Origin: Cloeon dipterum
Lineage: Eukaryota > Arthropoda > Insecta > Ephemeroptera > Baetidae
Length of the DNA: 64,000 bases
Reading direction: 5' to 3'
Assembly: GCF_949628265.1 (NCBI RefSeq)
Contig: NC_088788.1
Location: 7,006,001-7,070,000, forward strand
Shown here piece after piece: positions 48,877-61,692 of this stretch (position 1 is the stretch's first letter; each line of letters begins with the position of its first letter). A program made the position numbers and the translations under genes. The notes under the pieces are model-generated. The model was not told the origin of the DNA and made no database searches. It saw nothing but the letters and a program-made list of their open reading frames with translations.

Positions 48877-51463
48877 TCAAACGATGTCCACTTTTGGGAC
48901 CAGAGCAATTATGTCTTGGCGAAAGTGGCTGATTCTGGAATAGAACATGTATGGTTCATTTGAAAGCAAATCGCTTCCATTGCATTTCCCAGTCGCAATA
49001 TAGCCGTTGACTTGGCCCCCTATTGCTACCACGGAATATGTAACGTAAGTCGGGCTTAAATCGCTATCTGTAAACGTATCCTGCAGATTGGCGCAATCAA
49101 TTAACGAATTGAGAATAAAATCATGAACAAACCGCGCAAAAGTTCGTGGTGACATCAGACGTCATGCAGATTAATTCGGCTGCATCATTGCCATAAACTG
49201 ATACTATCGAGTTGCAAGTACTGTTTTCAAGCAGAGTGACGCTCACCTTTTTCAGGGTGTTCTGCATGCAAGAAAATATTCAGCAAAGAAATTAGGGCTA
49301 CGAACGTGGAAATATTTACAGAGGCTGTAGGGAAAAACAACATTTGAGCGCTAACATTCGTCGCCAACGCATCAAAACTGGATTCGCTCATGTTGAAAGG
49401 AGTGCCTTTGAATTTTTCGCAAAACTTCAAGCAATGGAAATTTCCACCAAGATTAGCTTGATGTTTGACCGTGGGTAGAACGGTACCCACCTGGTCGGTG
49501 ATTTCGAATGAGTCCTTGCTGCAATCAATCATTGGTTGATTTAAAAAATTCAATTTTTCAAATGAAAAAATATCTCGGGATGGGGATTAAACATTTAGGA
49601 AAATACTTACGTTAAAGCGCTGTCTGATCTGAACATTGCAAAAACGTATCTTCCACTGACAAACACACCTGGGGATGTTTTTTGAACCGACTGATCATTA
49701 AACTTTATCTTGACCTGAAACCGAGAGTCATTTTATTAAAAACAAAATCGGCAATTTTTTCATCATCAAATGATCAAAATTGCAATTTTGGGGCTTTTTA
49801 AATCACACTCAAAATTCTCTAAGATCGACTAAATTAGCTACAATTCTAAGAAAAAGTGCATAATCATGTTTCGCATCGGGTTTTTTTTCTCACAAAGCTA
49901 ACTTTTAGCCTGAAATTGGTTTTAATCGGGTTTCCTGTCAAATTATTTGTTCAAGTGCTAAAGTTTGATCCGTTTTGCTATTTGTATATACATATTTTTC
50001 AATTTTTATTTCTTAGGGGACAAAATGCAGCAAAGAAAAGATGCTGAAATTTAAATTAAACTAAATAATGCACACAAGTTTGCAACACGGGAAACGCATG
50101 CCTTGTGTGTTTTGATGGCATGCAACAAGTAATTAAAAAATTCCTGTAAAATATAACATTTACTAATTTTTTGCAATTTGGATGAATAATAAATTTATTC
50201 AACTTCAATTTGCCAGTTGCGAAAGCCCGTGGTGTCTGAATCCACCAAAATATGGCGCTGAGGTTACTTTCTATTTTAAGGCACATAATATCTGCTGCGA
50301 TTTTTGATTGAATGCTGCTGCTTGTTATGCATCCCTTAATAAATAATGTTTCCTTTTGGTATACGGTAAACAAAAATCAGTCCAACTATTTACCGTAGAC
50401 ACGTCAGCAATGATTTTTATTATTTTGAAACATTGTATTCGACGTTTCTACGGTGACTGGCTGGACCGATTTTTGGTTTGAGCAAAAAAAAGGAAAAATC
50501 CTATTAGGCACGCAGAATGCAGAGTAATAGGATTGAGTGTAAAATCGTAGCGGTATCGTGCCTTAAAATCAAAAGTATATAACCACTGGCACTATTCGGA
50601 CACTTTAGGGCTTTCGCAAATACTATTTTGATTTTGGTGAATTTTTTATTTTGATTGTAAGGGAAATGAAATTTTTTCGAAATGGTTCAAAAATAGTCTA
50701 TAAACCCGTTTAAAATTCACATGTCTAGTAAAATCTTAATCAAAATGAATACTTACAATGTGAGGAAACTCCGTAGGAGCAGCGTCGGTGATGACCACTT
50801 GACTCTCGCCACCTGCAAAGAACGTTCAATTTGTAAAGCGAACATTTTTCCAACGACGAAAGAATAATTTCTATTACTCTTTTAAACGCATCCCTTTTTT
50901 AACTAATGCTTGCTATATTCATCTTTTCTTGAGTTTATCTTTCTTTTTTAATCCGAGTCATTAAACTAATTTTTCTCTTGATTTCGAATTCTGTCGCCAA
51001 AATGTATAGAACGGTATGCCAATTGTGAGCTAAATTTCCCTTCTAGCGACATAAATCATGATTTTTCAATAAAAGGAGACAGTGCTCGCCGCTTGCAAAC
51101 GTTTGAGACGATATTCTAAAAGGTTTAAACCGTGGAACTAGGAAAATATAATTAATCTTTCTCGTGCAATTTACAGAGCATTTAAGGAAAAGGTAGAAAT
51201 TAACTTTCGGAACTGTTATGTGACCTAACACCTAACCTTTAACATTACAAGTAAAAGAAATCAAAGGAAAAAGCAAAATGACAACGTAGAAATTGCACAA
51301 ACGCGCAGAACAATAAAAAGAGACGGCTTTGTCACGTATGCCAGTGTTAAGTTTGACGAAAAAAAAATAAAACAACTCTATATAAGAAAAGCATATTCGT
51401 GAAACACTAACCAGAGAGAAGTGTGCAGCACACAAGCAGACCGGCCAGAGCCTTGATGTGCAT
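48877..51463 (-). CDS. Secreted chymotrypsin-fold serine protease homologue SPH-A (6 exons, 247 aa)
   Basis: Exons: 51412-51463, 50757-50812, 49611-49714, 49320-49518, 49133-49261, 48877-49080. GT-AG throughout, phases agree, 744 nt; introns 4 and 5 are only 58 and 52 bp. A signal peptide (MHIKALAGLLVCCTLLSG) precedes VVITDAAPTEFPHIV, aligned with the IVGG...FPHIV start of trypsin-like domains but with no Arg/Lys activation site. NTLKKVSV followed by a Cys, and FYSRISHFRQDI near the end, match the C-terminal half of the S1 fold. The TAAHC block (catalytic His) is replaced by VSGRYVFAMF, no catalytic Asp context is seen, and GDSGGP becomes TDSDLSP (184-190). It should therefore be inactive, acting as a binding or cofactor protein. 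The poly(A) signal TTTATT (minus) is at 48780. An earlier reading with exon 4 extended to 49247 was discarded because it hits stops. Confidence 0.75.
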
Positions 51464-51512
51464 CGCTTCGTTCTTCTTCGCTTTCTAACAAATTTTGTCT
51501 CTCAACAACGGC

Positions 51513-51520
51513 TTTTTAAA
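51513..51520 (-). promoter_or_regulatory. TATA-like box of SPH-A
   Basis: TTTAAAAA on the minus strand, about 50 bases before the ATG and followed by a GTTGTTGAGAGAC block. The same arrangement (TTTAAAAG, 58204-58210) precedes SPH-B. Confidence 0.5.
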
Positions 51521-52494
51521 CCCCCATGGAGAGGTCATTTCATCTTATCTCCTCTCAACCTCTCCAACGTTTCACATTTGAAATAGAAATAATTGCTTCC
51601 ACGACCTGTTTTCCGCATTTCCAGTTAAAAAACGTTGATAAAAACGCAAGTTATTCTAGTCTCTTCCGCTAATTATTTACTTTATCGAAAGTTGTCCGTC
51701 GTAAAAACGACAAAGGTTTACGTGGCCCAAGCTTGTTGGACACGAGGACAAATGTTGAACACTTTCTCAATTCTTAGCGAGCAGATATACATACCATTTG
51801 TTAAGGAAAAATTCATACGGTCACAGGTGCAAATTGTGCATGAACAGAACCAGCAAAGGCTATTTTATAACTTTTGCAAAACTTTAGTTATAAATCGGTA
51901 GATTTTTTTCTTCTGTTTGACGTGTTAATAATTGGCCTAGTCTTATTGTGTTTTGTGGTTAGCTTCCACGAATTTGGCAGTGCAAGCCACGCCATCCGCT
52001 AGTCAAAAAATCGAAAAGTTCCGGAGAAACAAAAATAATTGAGGCCAACTCCAGTCGCCGGGCAAAAATTCGTCCACCCCAAGCACTCCTTCCCGGTCCG
52101 CCAGATATGATTGTCAGGGCAGGTTTACCCTGACGGAAGCTACCAAGCAATATTACTATAACATTTAGATAATTAAATGCATCGACGTGGTGGCGCTCAG
52201 GGTGCACGAGGGGGACGAGAGTTATAACTAGTCGAGGAGACTGCAGTTTTGACGCCGATGCGAGGTGAATATTTTATTGTGAAGGTAGTCGGCATAACAT
52301 TTTTTACGTCACTTATCACCTACGCATGTATATTAAAACATTTTTTGATAAGGGAGATAGCAAAAAATGCAACAAATATGGTTATCATAATTGTGTTACG
52401 TTTTCCAGGCTTCATACATTGCTCGTAAAAATTCAGAAAAATAAAATACCATTTTTCTATTAGCAGAAACCTTGAAACGAACGGCTGCGACTCG

Positions 52495-52720
52495 TATAAA
52501 GGTTATTTCAAGACCGACCTTTTGTCGCTTCCTTTGCCAGGCGATAACACACTCCCTGAAAGCGAGTTTGCCTCTTATTTGGTGTTATGCACGCTCCAAC
52601 TCAACAAAAACTCAGGTGAGTCTTTATCTTATGTCGAAATTGTATTTTTTTCACAATTATAGTGAAAAATATGCAGCAGGCTTATCTGCTCAGATGGTTG
52701 CACCTGCAAGGAGCATCTAA
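52495..52720 (+). CDS. Candidate tiny two-exon gene, unit A
   Basis: A TATAAAG (52495) lies 92 bases before an ATG (52587). Exon 1 codes MHAPTQQKL and ends at 52615 with CTCAG followed by GTGAGT. An acceptor (ATTATAG) at 52662 would start a second exon ending at 52720, for a 28-aa product. The TATA box, ATG, coding bases and donor recur in unit B (61948-62068). The intron would be only 47 bp and the second exons disagree between units because of a small insertion. This may instead be a 5' exon whose partner exon I did not find, or a noncoding promoter remnant. Function unknown. Confidence 0.25.
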
Positions 52721-53487
52721 ATCTAAATTCAGTCTAACCGAACCTAATTTTATATGGGAGAAAACATTAATCTCCGTCCAGTTATCATTGGTCCATTAAC
52801 ACTTCAATATTTTATTGAAAATTAAATTCATCAGAAAATGAAACGTTTACCTTCAGAGGCTGCAAAACAATGTAACAAATTGGCAGAGATTCAAATCTAT
52901 AAAAGATAATGTTTTTAGTTAATATTGTTGACTATCAAATGGTCAGAATGAATTTCAAATAAAAAAGAAAAGGGATGTTCAGTCGGTTGCACAGTGCTTT
53001 GAATCGACCGGATAAAAAATAGTTTAGTGTGCCTTAGTGTGCGAAAGTAGTTTGAACGCGAAAAATGGAATTAATCAACGAGATACAAATTTTGAGGTTG
53101 TGCGCGGTTGATCGGCTTTGAAACGGAACTAAAATTCAAACTTTAATTGCGGAGGACAGACAGAGTGTATTGAAGATTGTGTGCTTTTTCAGAATTTCAT
53201 GGGCTACATTCAAAAAATTGTTATTTCAAAAACAGACAGGTCGAAAAAGGTGACCTACAAATAACGCATAAATTGTTAAGATTGGGTTGTAGATTGTAGG
53301 GGTAATTTTCTCGATTTGAACAAAATTTACTCTCGCTCTTTTTACTTTGCACACAAATTTTACAGGAATTTTAAAATACTCGAAAACAGGGCGACTGCCT
53401 ATACCTCCGACTCTGACTCCCATCACTTCTCACTTAGTACTTTCAGGAAACTTTTGAACCAAAAACTAAAATTAAAAAAAAAACTTT

Positions 53488-53895
53488 CAGGCTGAGCTCT
53501 TGCTGGATGAACTGGATGCGTTTGAGTGGGAGGGAAAATCGGTTAATTAAAAATATCAGGTTTGTTACATAATTTTGTCACATTGTACATAAATTTTAAT
53601 TTTAAATAACTAATCAACAGGAGAAACTATTTACCACGCAGATTTCCTCTTGAGCTATCAAAGTGTCCGCGTCTGGATCTTGCGTAGTTAACAACACAAT
53701 TTTCGACGGTGTAAGTGCTTTAGTTTTTATTCAATCAAAAAATAAGACTGTTTAAATTTCCCAGTTATTTAGTGCGATAGCGACTTATCTGATTGTAATG
53801 CTGAGCTTGTCGCAATAATTCTTGCTTGGCCCAACGACACAATCAGCACCAGGAGAGCGCAGTCCAACGCTAGACATGTTCACCTCACCTAATGA
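53488..53895 (+). pseudogene. Dead copy of Gr2 exons 4-6
   Basis: Exon 4 (about 53491-53559) parallels Gr2 with DELDAFEWEGKS but has TAA where Gr2 has Leu. Exon 5 (about 53622-53710) has an internal TGA. Exon 6 (from 53765) keeps ATYLIVML, then a TAA replaces Tyr. Splice sites are retained. The 5' exons of the receptor were never included in the duplicated unit, so this copy was non-functional from birth. Confidence 0.9.
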
Positions 53896-55545
53896 AATAA
53901 AATATTTAACAATATTATTTGTTTAAATTAACTTGATGCTTTCTAAAATGAAATTAAACTCATACATACTCTTTGTAAAGAGTTAAATGGATCTGACGCA
54001 CACTAACAAAATTTTACTGTTTGATTTAAAAATAAAATTTGGCTTGAATATTTTGCTGAAAAAATTTACATGTCATCTGTGAGAACACAATAAAAAAGAA
54101 ACTCAATCTGGTTTAGCTATACCCCAACTTTTTTATAATTAGTTGCTTTTTTCTCTAGCTTGTTGTTATCATTAATATTCCCTTGTTTATGTAATTCATG
54201 CCAAGTGAACCGAAACCTTATTGACTTCATTGTGAGTTCCATTTATTTGATATGGTCTGAAATTTTTAATTTTTGTTTCAGCACCATCCTGGTTTGGGTC
54301 TTGGGTTGCCGCCACTTCTGGTGCTAGTCTAGTTCATTTTCTCCCGAATCGGTAGAGGGCAGTGTAATTGTGTGATAAGCGAGTTACCTGCACTGACCCT
54401 TCCACCTTCCACCTCGCACGCACGACGACGGTCCGTCAAGAACTCACTCCAAATATGAAAGAAAAAGACATTGAAGCAGCAGCATAATAATTTATAGACC
54501 CAGATGCAGGGAAAGCCATTTATTTGTTTGAAAACGATTATTTATTTAATGTTCAATATTTTTGTGTTTGTGATTTATTTTTATTACAGTTTTTGCACTC
54601 TTGCTCTTGCTCATATCTGAGAAATATAAATATCTATTGAAGGCTATACAACCATTATCATAAATAAAAGATGATTAAGAAGAGAAAGACGCTTTTCCAT
54701 TCTATGGGCTCCTCAGTTGCACTTCCACGGGTGTCAAAAAAACCTAGTTTGCCGAAATTTTCGAACTATTTTTCTGGGAAATCAGGCTGATATTGGAAGA
54801 AACGGGCCTCTCAGCGTTTAAAATGAGAAATCCTCGGCGAGTTCTAATTCTGCTAGGACATAAAAGCACTTTGGGCCAAAAGATGATCATTTATATAGGC
54901 AGGCTACAACTTTAAAGATCAAACGACAGTTTTTTAAATGTTTAAAACGTCTTTTATTCTTCGAGAACCTAAAAAACGCCATTTTTATTCATGAGAATAA
55001 AATATTACTCTGAATATATGTGTGTTTAAAGTGTGAGGGAATTTTAAGACTAGTGCACCTCTTAGTAGTCGCGGAAAAAATGGTCAAATGTTGAAAAAAA
55101 TTAGTAGTATTAAATTCTGGTGAATAGAGAAAAATTAAATTGCACGATTTTTATGTGCATAGCATATTAATACAATTATTCTTGGGGCCACTGCGCTGAG
55201 ATAAGAAAAATCTCTCTCAGAAAATGATAGAAAACGATTCCTTTTGGCGTCAGGCTCACCTTCGAGCGATCGGTATTGTTCAATTCGCAAATCTAGCCAA
55301 AAACAAAAAAACTAAAAATATTTGAAATGAATTATTTCTCGTGGAAACAACATTCTTTGTTTTTCGGTGGAAATCACATGCATTATATTCTCAAATTCAA
55401 CTCTTTTTTATTTGCAGATATGACAAAAAGCACTGTTTTTCAAGATTTATTTTCACATTGACAAAGCACACTTGAAATCAAATTCTCGTATTGATACTGT
55501 TAGTTGATTGAACAGCAACGAAGAATTGGGAAAAAACGAAACAAA
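53896..55545. other. Unit B intergenic between Gr pseudogene and SPH-B
   Basis: Collinear with 47197-48876. No gene recognised. Confidence 0.6.
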
Positions 55546-58154
55546 TCAAACGAGGTCCACAGTTGGGACCAGAGCAATTATGTCTTGACGAAATTGGCTT
55601 AATTTTAAATGGAAGATATATGGTTCATTTGAAAGCAAATCGCTTCCACTGCATTTCGCACTCGCAAAAATGCCGTTGACTTGGCCCCCAATTGCTACCA
55701 CGGAAAATATTTCGTAAGCCGGGATAAAAGAGTCCTCTTTAACCGTATCCTGCAGATCAGCGTAATCAATTAACCAATTAAGAATAAAATCGTGAACAAA
55801 CCGCGCAAAAGTTCGTGGCGACATCTGACGCCAAGCAGATTAAGATGTCGAACTCAATTGGTGTTATCGTGCTGCACGTAGAGTTATCAAGCACATTGAC
55901 GCTCACCTTTTTCAGGGTGTTCTGCACGAAAGAAAATATTCAATAAAGAAATTAGGGCTACGAACGTGGAATTATTTACAGAGGTTGTGTTGAAAAACAT
56001 TATTTGACCGCTAACATTCGTCGCCAACGTATCAAAACTGGATTCGCTCAAGTTCAAAGGAGTGCCTTTGAACTTTTCGCAAACCTTGAAGTAATGGAAA
56101 TTTCCACCAGCATTGGATTTAAATTCTACCGCGGGTAGAACGGTACCCAACTGGTTGGTGATAGTGATTGTATCCTTGCTGCAATCAATCATGGGTTGAT
56201 TTAAAAAACTTTCTATTTATTTAAAATTAATAAATATCTCAGGATGATGATTAAACATTTTTAGGAAACGTCCCAAATACAAAATACTTACGTTTGAGGA
56301 GATCCTGATCTGAATGATGCAAAAACGTATCTTGCACTGACAAATAGACCTGGTGATGTTTTTACAGTCATCCCTTGACTAAACTTTACCTTGACCTGAA
56401 ACCGAGAATCATCTTAGTAAAAACAAAATCGGCAATTTTTCCATGGGATCAAACGATCAAAATTGCAATTTTGGGGCTATTGAATCACGCTCAAAATTCT
56501 CTAAGATCGACTAAATTAGCTACAATTCCAAGAAAAAAGTGCATAATCATGTTTCGCATTGGGTTTTTTCTCACAAAGCTAACTTGTAGCCTGAAACTGT
56601 TTTTAATCGGGTTTCATCTAGTCAAATTATTTGTTCAAGTGCCAAAGTTTGTTCTGTTGCTCTTTGTATACACATATTTGTCAATTTTTTTTTCTTAGGG
56701 GACAAAATCCAGCAAAGAAAAGATGCTGCAATTAAAATTAAACTAAATACTGCACACAAGTTTGCAACACGGAAAACGCATGCCTATTAATTAAGTGTGT
56801 TTTGATGGCATGCAACAAGTAATCAATCAAAAAATAGGTGTAACATAAACGATTATTAAAATTCCTTCATATTCGTTAAAATGACGTTCAATTCATGTAA
56901 AATATAAAAATTACTCCAAGGGTTTTTGGTAACTTTTAGCAATTTGCATGAATAATAAATGTATTTAACTTTGCCAGTTGCGAAAGTCCGTGGTGTCTGA
57001 ATCCACCAATAGATGGTTACTTTCTATTTCAAGGCACATTCGCTGCGATTTAAGATAAAGTACTGCTGCATCCCTTAAATGTTTGCTTTTGATATGCTGA
57101 AAACAAAAATCAGTCCAACCATTCACCGTAGGGACGTCAGCAAAGATAATTTGCTAGAAAATTGTTTTGTTTTTCAGTTTTATACGTTGATTTGCAGGAC
57201 CGATTCTTGGTTTAAGCACAAAAAAGAAGCCATCTTAGGCGCGGAGAATGCAGAGTAGCAGGATTGAGTGTGATATAGCGGCGGTAAAGTGCCTCAAAAT
57301 CAAAAGTAACCACTCGCACCAATAGCTGGCTTTGGACACTTTCGCAAATACACTTTTATTTTTGGTGAATTTTTTATTTTGATTGCAAAGAAAATGACAG
57401 CTTTTGGAAATGGTTCAGAAATAGTCTAATAAATAAAAAGAATACACTTGAAAAATTCACACTTCTAGTAAACACTTGATCAAAATTAAAACTTACAATG
57501 TGAGGGAACTCGGTAGGGGCAACGTCGGTGATGACCACTTGACTCTCGGCAGCTGCGAAAAAACGTCAAATTTGTAAAGCCAACATTTTTCTAACAACAA
57601 ATGAATAATTTCCACTAATTATTTAAACATCCCTTGCTCTTGACGGGTGTTGTCGAAAAACTGTTTTAAATATCGCTTGATGTTTTCATCTTTTCTTGAG
57701 TTTATCTTATTTTTTCGATTCCTGTCGCCAAAATGTATAAAACGGTATGCTACTTATGAGCTAAATTTACCTTCTCTGCGACAAAAAAAAATCATGATAT
57801 TTCAATAAGGAGACAGTGCTCGCCGCTTGCAAACGTTTGGGACGATTTTCTAATAGGTTTAAACGGCGGACCTAGGAAAATTTAATTTTTTCTCGTGCAA
57901 TTTACAAAGCTCTTAAGGAAAAACTTTAAGAACTGCTATGTACTGATTTACATTTAACATTACAATCACACGACAAAATGACAAGCAGACATTGCATAAA
58001 CGCAGGGAAAAAAATTGAGACGACGCGTTGTCATGTATACCATTGTTAAGTTAAAAAAGAAATCAATTCGGTAGAAGAAAAATATATTCGTGAAATGCTT
58101 ACCCGAGAGAAGTGTGTAGCACACGAGCAGACCGGACAGAGCCTTGATGTACAT
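55546..58154 (-). CDS. Secreted serine protease homologue SPH-B (6 exons, 244 aa)
   Basis: Exons: 58103-58154, 57497-57552, 56292-56395, 55980-56178, 55802-55921, 55546-55749. GT-AG, phases agree, 735 nt, no stops. It has the same architecture and intron positions as SPH-A, including the 58- and 52-bp introns. The signal peptide is MYIKALSGLLVCYTLLSG, followed by AAESQVVITDVAPTEFPHI. Exon 5 is 9 nt shorter than in SPH-A. The His box is replaced (VSARYVFASF), and GDSGGP becomes EDSFIPA (182-188), keeping Asp-Ser but losing the glycines of the oxyanion hole. Predicted secreted and catalytically inactive. The poly(A) signal TTTATT (minus) at 55446 corresponds to that of SPH-A. Its intactness, next to the rapidly decayed Gr copy of the same duplication, suggests selection on the protein. 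Confidence 0.75.
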
Positions 58155-58921
58155 CGTCTCGTTCCTTGTTGCTTGACTACAAATTTTGTCTCTCAACAAC
58201 GCCTTTTAAACCCCCTATGGAAAGGTCATTTCCTTATTATCTTCTCTCAACCTCTCCAACGTTTCACAGTAGGAATCTAAATAATTGCTTCCACGACCTG
58301 TTTTTCGCTTTTCTTGGCAATTAAAAAGTGATACACCGCAAAGTGTTCTACTTCCTTCCGCTCATTATTTTTTATCGAACGTTCTCCTTCAAAAGCGAAA
58401 AAAGTTGACGTGGCTTGTTGGACACGAAGGAAACACTTTCTCAATTATTAGCGAGCACATAACACCTTTTGTAAAGTGAAAATTCATACGGTCGCAGGTG
58501 CAAATGGTGCATCAACATGAACATAAGCAGAAAAGGTTATTTTATATCTTTTGCAAAATTTTGGTTCTAAGTTGGCAGATTTTTTACTTCTGTTTAACGT
58601 GTTAATAATTGGCCAATTCTAATTGTGTCTTTTGTGGTCAGCTTGTACGAATTTGGCAGTGCAAGCCACGCCATCCGCTAGTCAAAAAATCGAAAAGTTC
58701 CCGAGTAACAAATAATTGTGGCCAACTCCAGTCGCCGGGCAAAAATTCTTCCACCCCAAGCACTCCTTCCTGGTCCGCCAGATATGATTGTCAGGGTAGG
58801 TTTACCCTGATGGAAGCTACCAAGCAATATTACTGTAACATTTAGATAACTAAATTTATCGACGTGGTGGCGCTCAGGGTGCACGAGGGGGAGGAGAGTT
58901 GTAACTAGTCGAGGAGACTGC

Positions 58922-61692
58922 AGGAGAGATGAAGACCAACCACCGGCGCAAGCGGCAAGCGGTCAAGCCCTCTCGCTCTCTCCTCGCAGCCGACATGTAG
59001 CAGACCGACACACAAGAAACATAATTATGTATAAGGTAAAATTACTCTGTTTCCCTGCTCGCACCCCCTTGACCCAAATGAGGCATTACCGAGAGACATA
59101 AATAAACCCAATACTTCCGGAGTCCGATAGCCCACGACAAATCATTTGTAGTGGTTGCGGAGCCGAGCTCCTACACCTTTTTCACTTTGGGTCTAGGGCA
59201 TTGTTATTAATGATTGTTAGACGATATTTGTTAGAAATTCATTAAAGTAACAGAGAGAGATTTTGAATTAAAATTAGTTTTCGCCGGAAACACGAGCCAA
59301 TAAGTCGCATCTCTAAGAGGTCCGAGCGTTTAATTGAAATGGTTAAATTCTTTTCTTATTTTAAATTGTTCTTCAGTAAATTCTCTTAAATTGTAATTCT
59401 AAAGTCAATTATTAATTCTGTTTAAGGTCCTTGTATTCTGTTTCTCGTTGAGGCGATAAGAGACTTTCTGATTAAAGAGAAGACTTGTTCCAGATCCCGA
59501 GAGATTTATTTGTCATCTCCTACCCCCAAAAATTAATAAGCACACGGGGGAGTCACAACCCCCGGTTTCCAGGGCCCCAGCGGCCGAGGGCCCAGCGAAA
59601 GCTCGCCTTTCTTCCTTCCTTTAGCGCGCGCCCCTTTGACAAGGATTTTGGGCCGCAGTTTCTTTTGCTATATGAGAATGTTCCGCGAGCTGTTTGAGCT
59701 TCGGAAGCCTGCAGCTGGACACTCGCCACAATCCTTCACAACTGAATGGACCTGACGATTTTCGCGATAGGATTAATGGTAATTGTCAATTTTTATCGAC
59801 TTCATTTGCCCATCCTGAATTTTACATATGTTGTTAGGGGTGTTTCATAGAGTGTAACCTGAAATTTTGAGCAAAAAATTCGGGGGCTCTTTTTGGGAAA
59901 TCGCGATTTTCGAAAATTGAAAATTTCAGATAGTAAATCCGAAATATCAAGTTATCTTCGGTCCAGATTGGAATTTCGATGTGTTTTTTTCACCACCAGA
60001 CGTAACTTTTTAAGTAGAACAAGTTTGCCGTTGGTCAAAATTTTGTAGGTCAAAGGTCAAGGTCAGAAATTCGCATGCAAAATGATTGGTTAAAAATATC
60101 GCAAAATACGCCCCCTCGGATTTTTTTCATGAAAACGTAAAAAATGTAGCCCTGAATGCGTAGAATTGAATGGTCAAGAGAAATCGATGGGCACTTCCAT
60201 AGATCGCGAGATATTTTGAATTTAAGGATTCGTGTCGAGCGTCCGGCACGACGACAACATCATCCGGCGATTTTACTTTCGTAATTTACGTCGGAATATG
60301 ATCTGTAACCCCACATGTTATGCATATGATTACTTAGAAAAATAAACTAGCTTTCCAGTGGTGTGCTTAAAATTTTGTTTGGTCTCAAACTTTTCAAGTA
60401 ATAGCGGCGCGCGAAAAGAAAATATAAAATTTTCAAATATTGACACTTTTGCAAATCTCAAATCTCGGGTTCTAACCATCAGAATTGCAAAAACTACCCA
60501 CCGTTGGACTCGTCTCAATCTACCCTAACCAGCTGAAAGGTTTAGGGGTGCTTTTACCCCCTACCCCTAAGACGCTACACTTTTTTACTTTTTTTAGGGG
60601 GTTGAAGTATATAACCTTGACCTTTGACCTACAAAATTTTAACCAACGGCAAACTTGTTCTACTTAAAAAGTTACGTCTGGTGGTGAAAAAAACACATCG
60701 AAATTCCAATCTGGACCGAAGATAACTTGATATTTCGGATTTACTATCTGAAATTTTCAATTTTCGAAAATCGCGATTTCCCAAAAAGAGCCCCCGAATT
60801 TTTTGCTCAAAATTTCAGGTTACACTCTATGAAACACCCCTAACAACATATGTAAAATTCAGGATGGGCAAATGAAGTCGATAAAAATTGACAATTACCC
60901 TTAATCCTATCGCGAAAATCGTCACCTGGGAATTAGTTCCGTCCTCGCGATCTCCGCTACTGCCAGAAGACGGGTCAGTGCAACGGGGAGAATGCGCACC
61001 CTTGCGAATAATAAATACAATTATTTGCATGATTTTCTCGAAAACCAGCCCGTTGGCTCGCATTGTTAAGGCAATCTCAGGAGTGTCAAAGCAATGGGAA
61101 GTATTTGAGCAGTTGGGAGATCTAATACTGGCTACCCAATGTCAGAGATGGCAAAAAGTGGTTAGTTTAGTGACTCGAATTGCTCAAATTGCTCAACGGG
61201 CTGGGAGGCGCACCGGCGCCGACTCGCTACTTGCTGCTTTGCACCTTTCCAGCATGCGTGATTTGGCTTCACGGGACGAATGTCTAGCGTTTCAATGCAG
61301 TCCTCGGTGCGGAGGCAAGTGGCCCCGTGAGTGGGCTGGGTGTCTGTGCGGCCTGGTGCGCCCATGTTATCCGTTCGCGGTGTTATTGGGACCTGGGTTT
61401 CAGCATTCGTGCTAGTGCAGTGCGCGCCCTTCCCGGTCCTCGGACGGACAGGGATAAAAAGAGCAACAAAAAATCTGGCTGAATATAAGTAATCGGACTT
61501 AATAATAAATATATTTAAAGTAATTCTCCTCGCTGCACTCGCCCATCTGGCAGTGGTCGAGGTTCGAGGTCAGACTCTTCACGGGACATGAAGTCGGACA
61601 CGTCACACTATAGTTCTCGACTTCTGCAATTTTTCAAAATTAAGTTTTTGTGATAGCAAATTTCCAGGAGCAGGTAACGGCGATGAAACTTC
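58922..61692. mobile_element. ~2.77-kb insertion in duplication unit B
   Basis: Absent from the matching place in unit A (52240/52241). It contains GC-rich segments (58930-59000, 59540-59640), the foldback element 59754-60923, and at 61345-61475 the repeat also found inverted in Gr2 intron 1. The 175-codon forward frame (60888-61415) is not recognised. No LTR pair or terminal inverted repeat was seen at the insertion ends, so the mechanism is unclear; a composite of several insertions is likely. Confidence 0.6.
59754..60923. mobile_element. Foldback element, two 310-bp inverted arms
   Basis: The arms 59754-60063 and 60614-60923 are near-perfect inverted copies (one difference noticed near the tip). 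The tips read GACGATTTTCGCGATAGG. ACCT on both sides (59750-59753 and 60924-60927) is a candidate 4-bp target duplication. The 550-bp centre carries a ~100-bp stretch (60450-60580) also present at 9395-9490 and 9735-9830. There is no coding capacity. Each arm has AGGTCAAAGGTCA. Confidence 0.88.

Larger units (their letters stand above)
46778..53478. repeat. Tandem segmental duplication, unit A
   Basis: From the splice acceptor of Gr2 exon 4, the sequence re-occurs from about 53479 (unit B): Gr exons 4-6, the downstream tract with ACTGACCCTTCCACCTTCC at 47787/54395, the SPH gene, and the tract upstream of SPH. The unit is ~6.7 kb. The left breakpoint lies within the last bases of Gr2 intron 3 (shared AAACTTTCAGGCTGAG). 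Confidence 0.85.

Noticed and set aside
49227..49553. SPH-A exon 4 extended through HAEHPEKG with a donor at 49246
   Set aside because: The downstream frame then hits stops. Unit B shows the true acceptor at AACACC with a 58-bp intron, giving NTLKKVSV in both genes.
60888..61415. 175-codon ORF at the right side of the foldback element
   Set aside because: It begins inside the foldback arm and runs into a dispersed repeat; no family resemblance.
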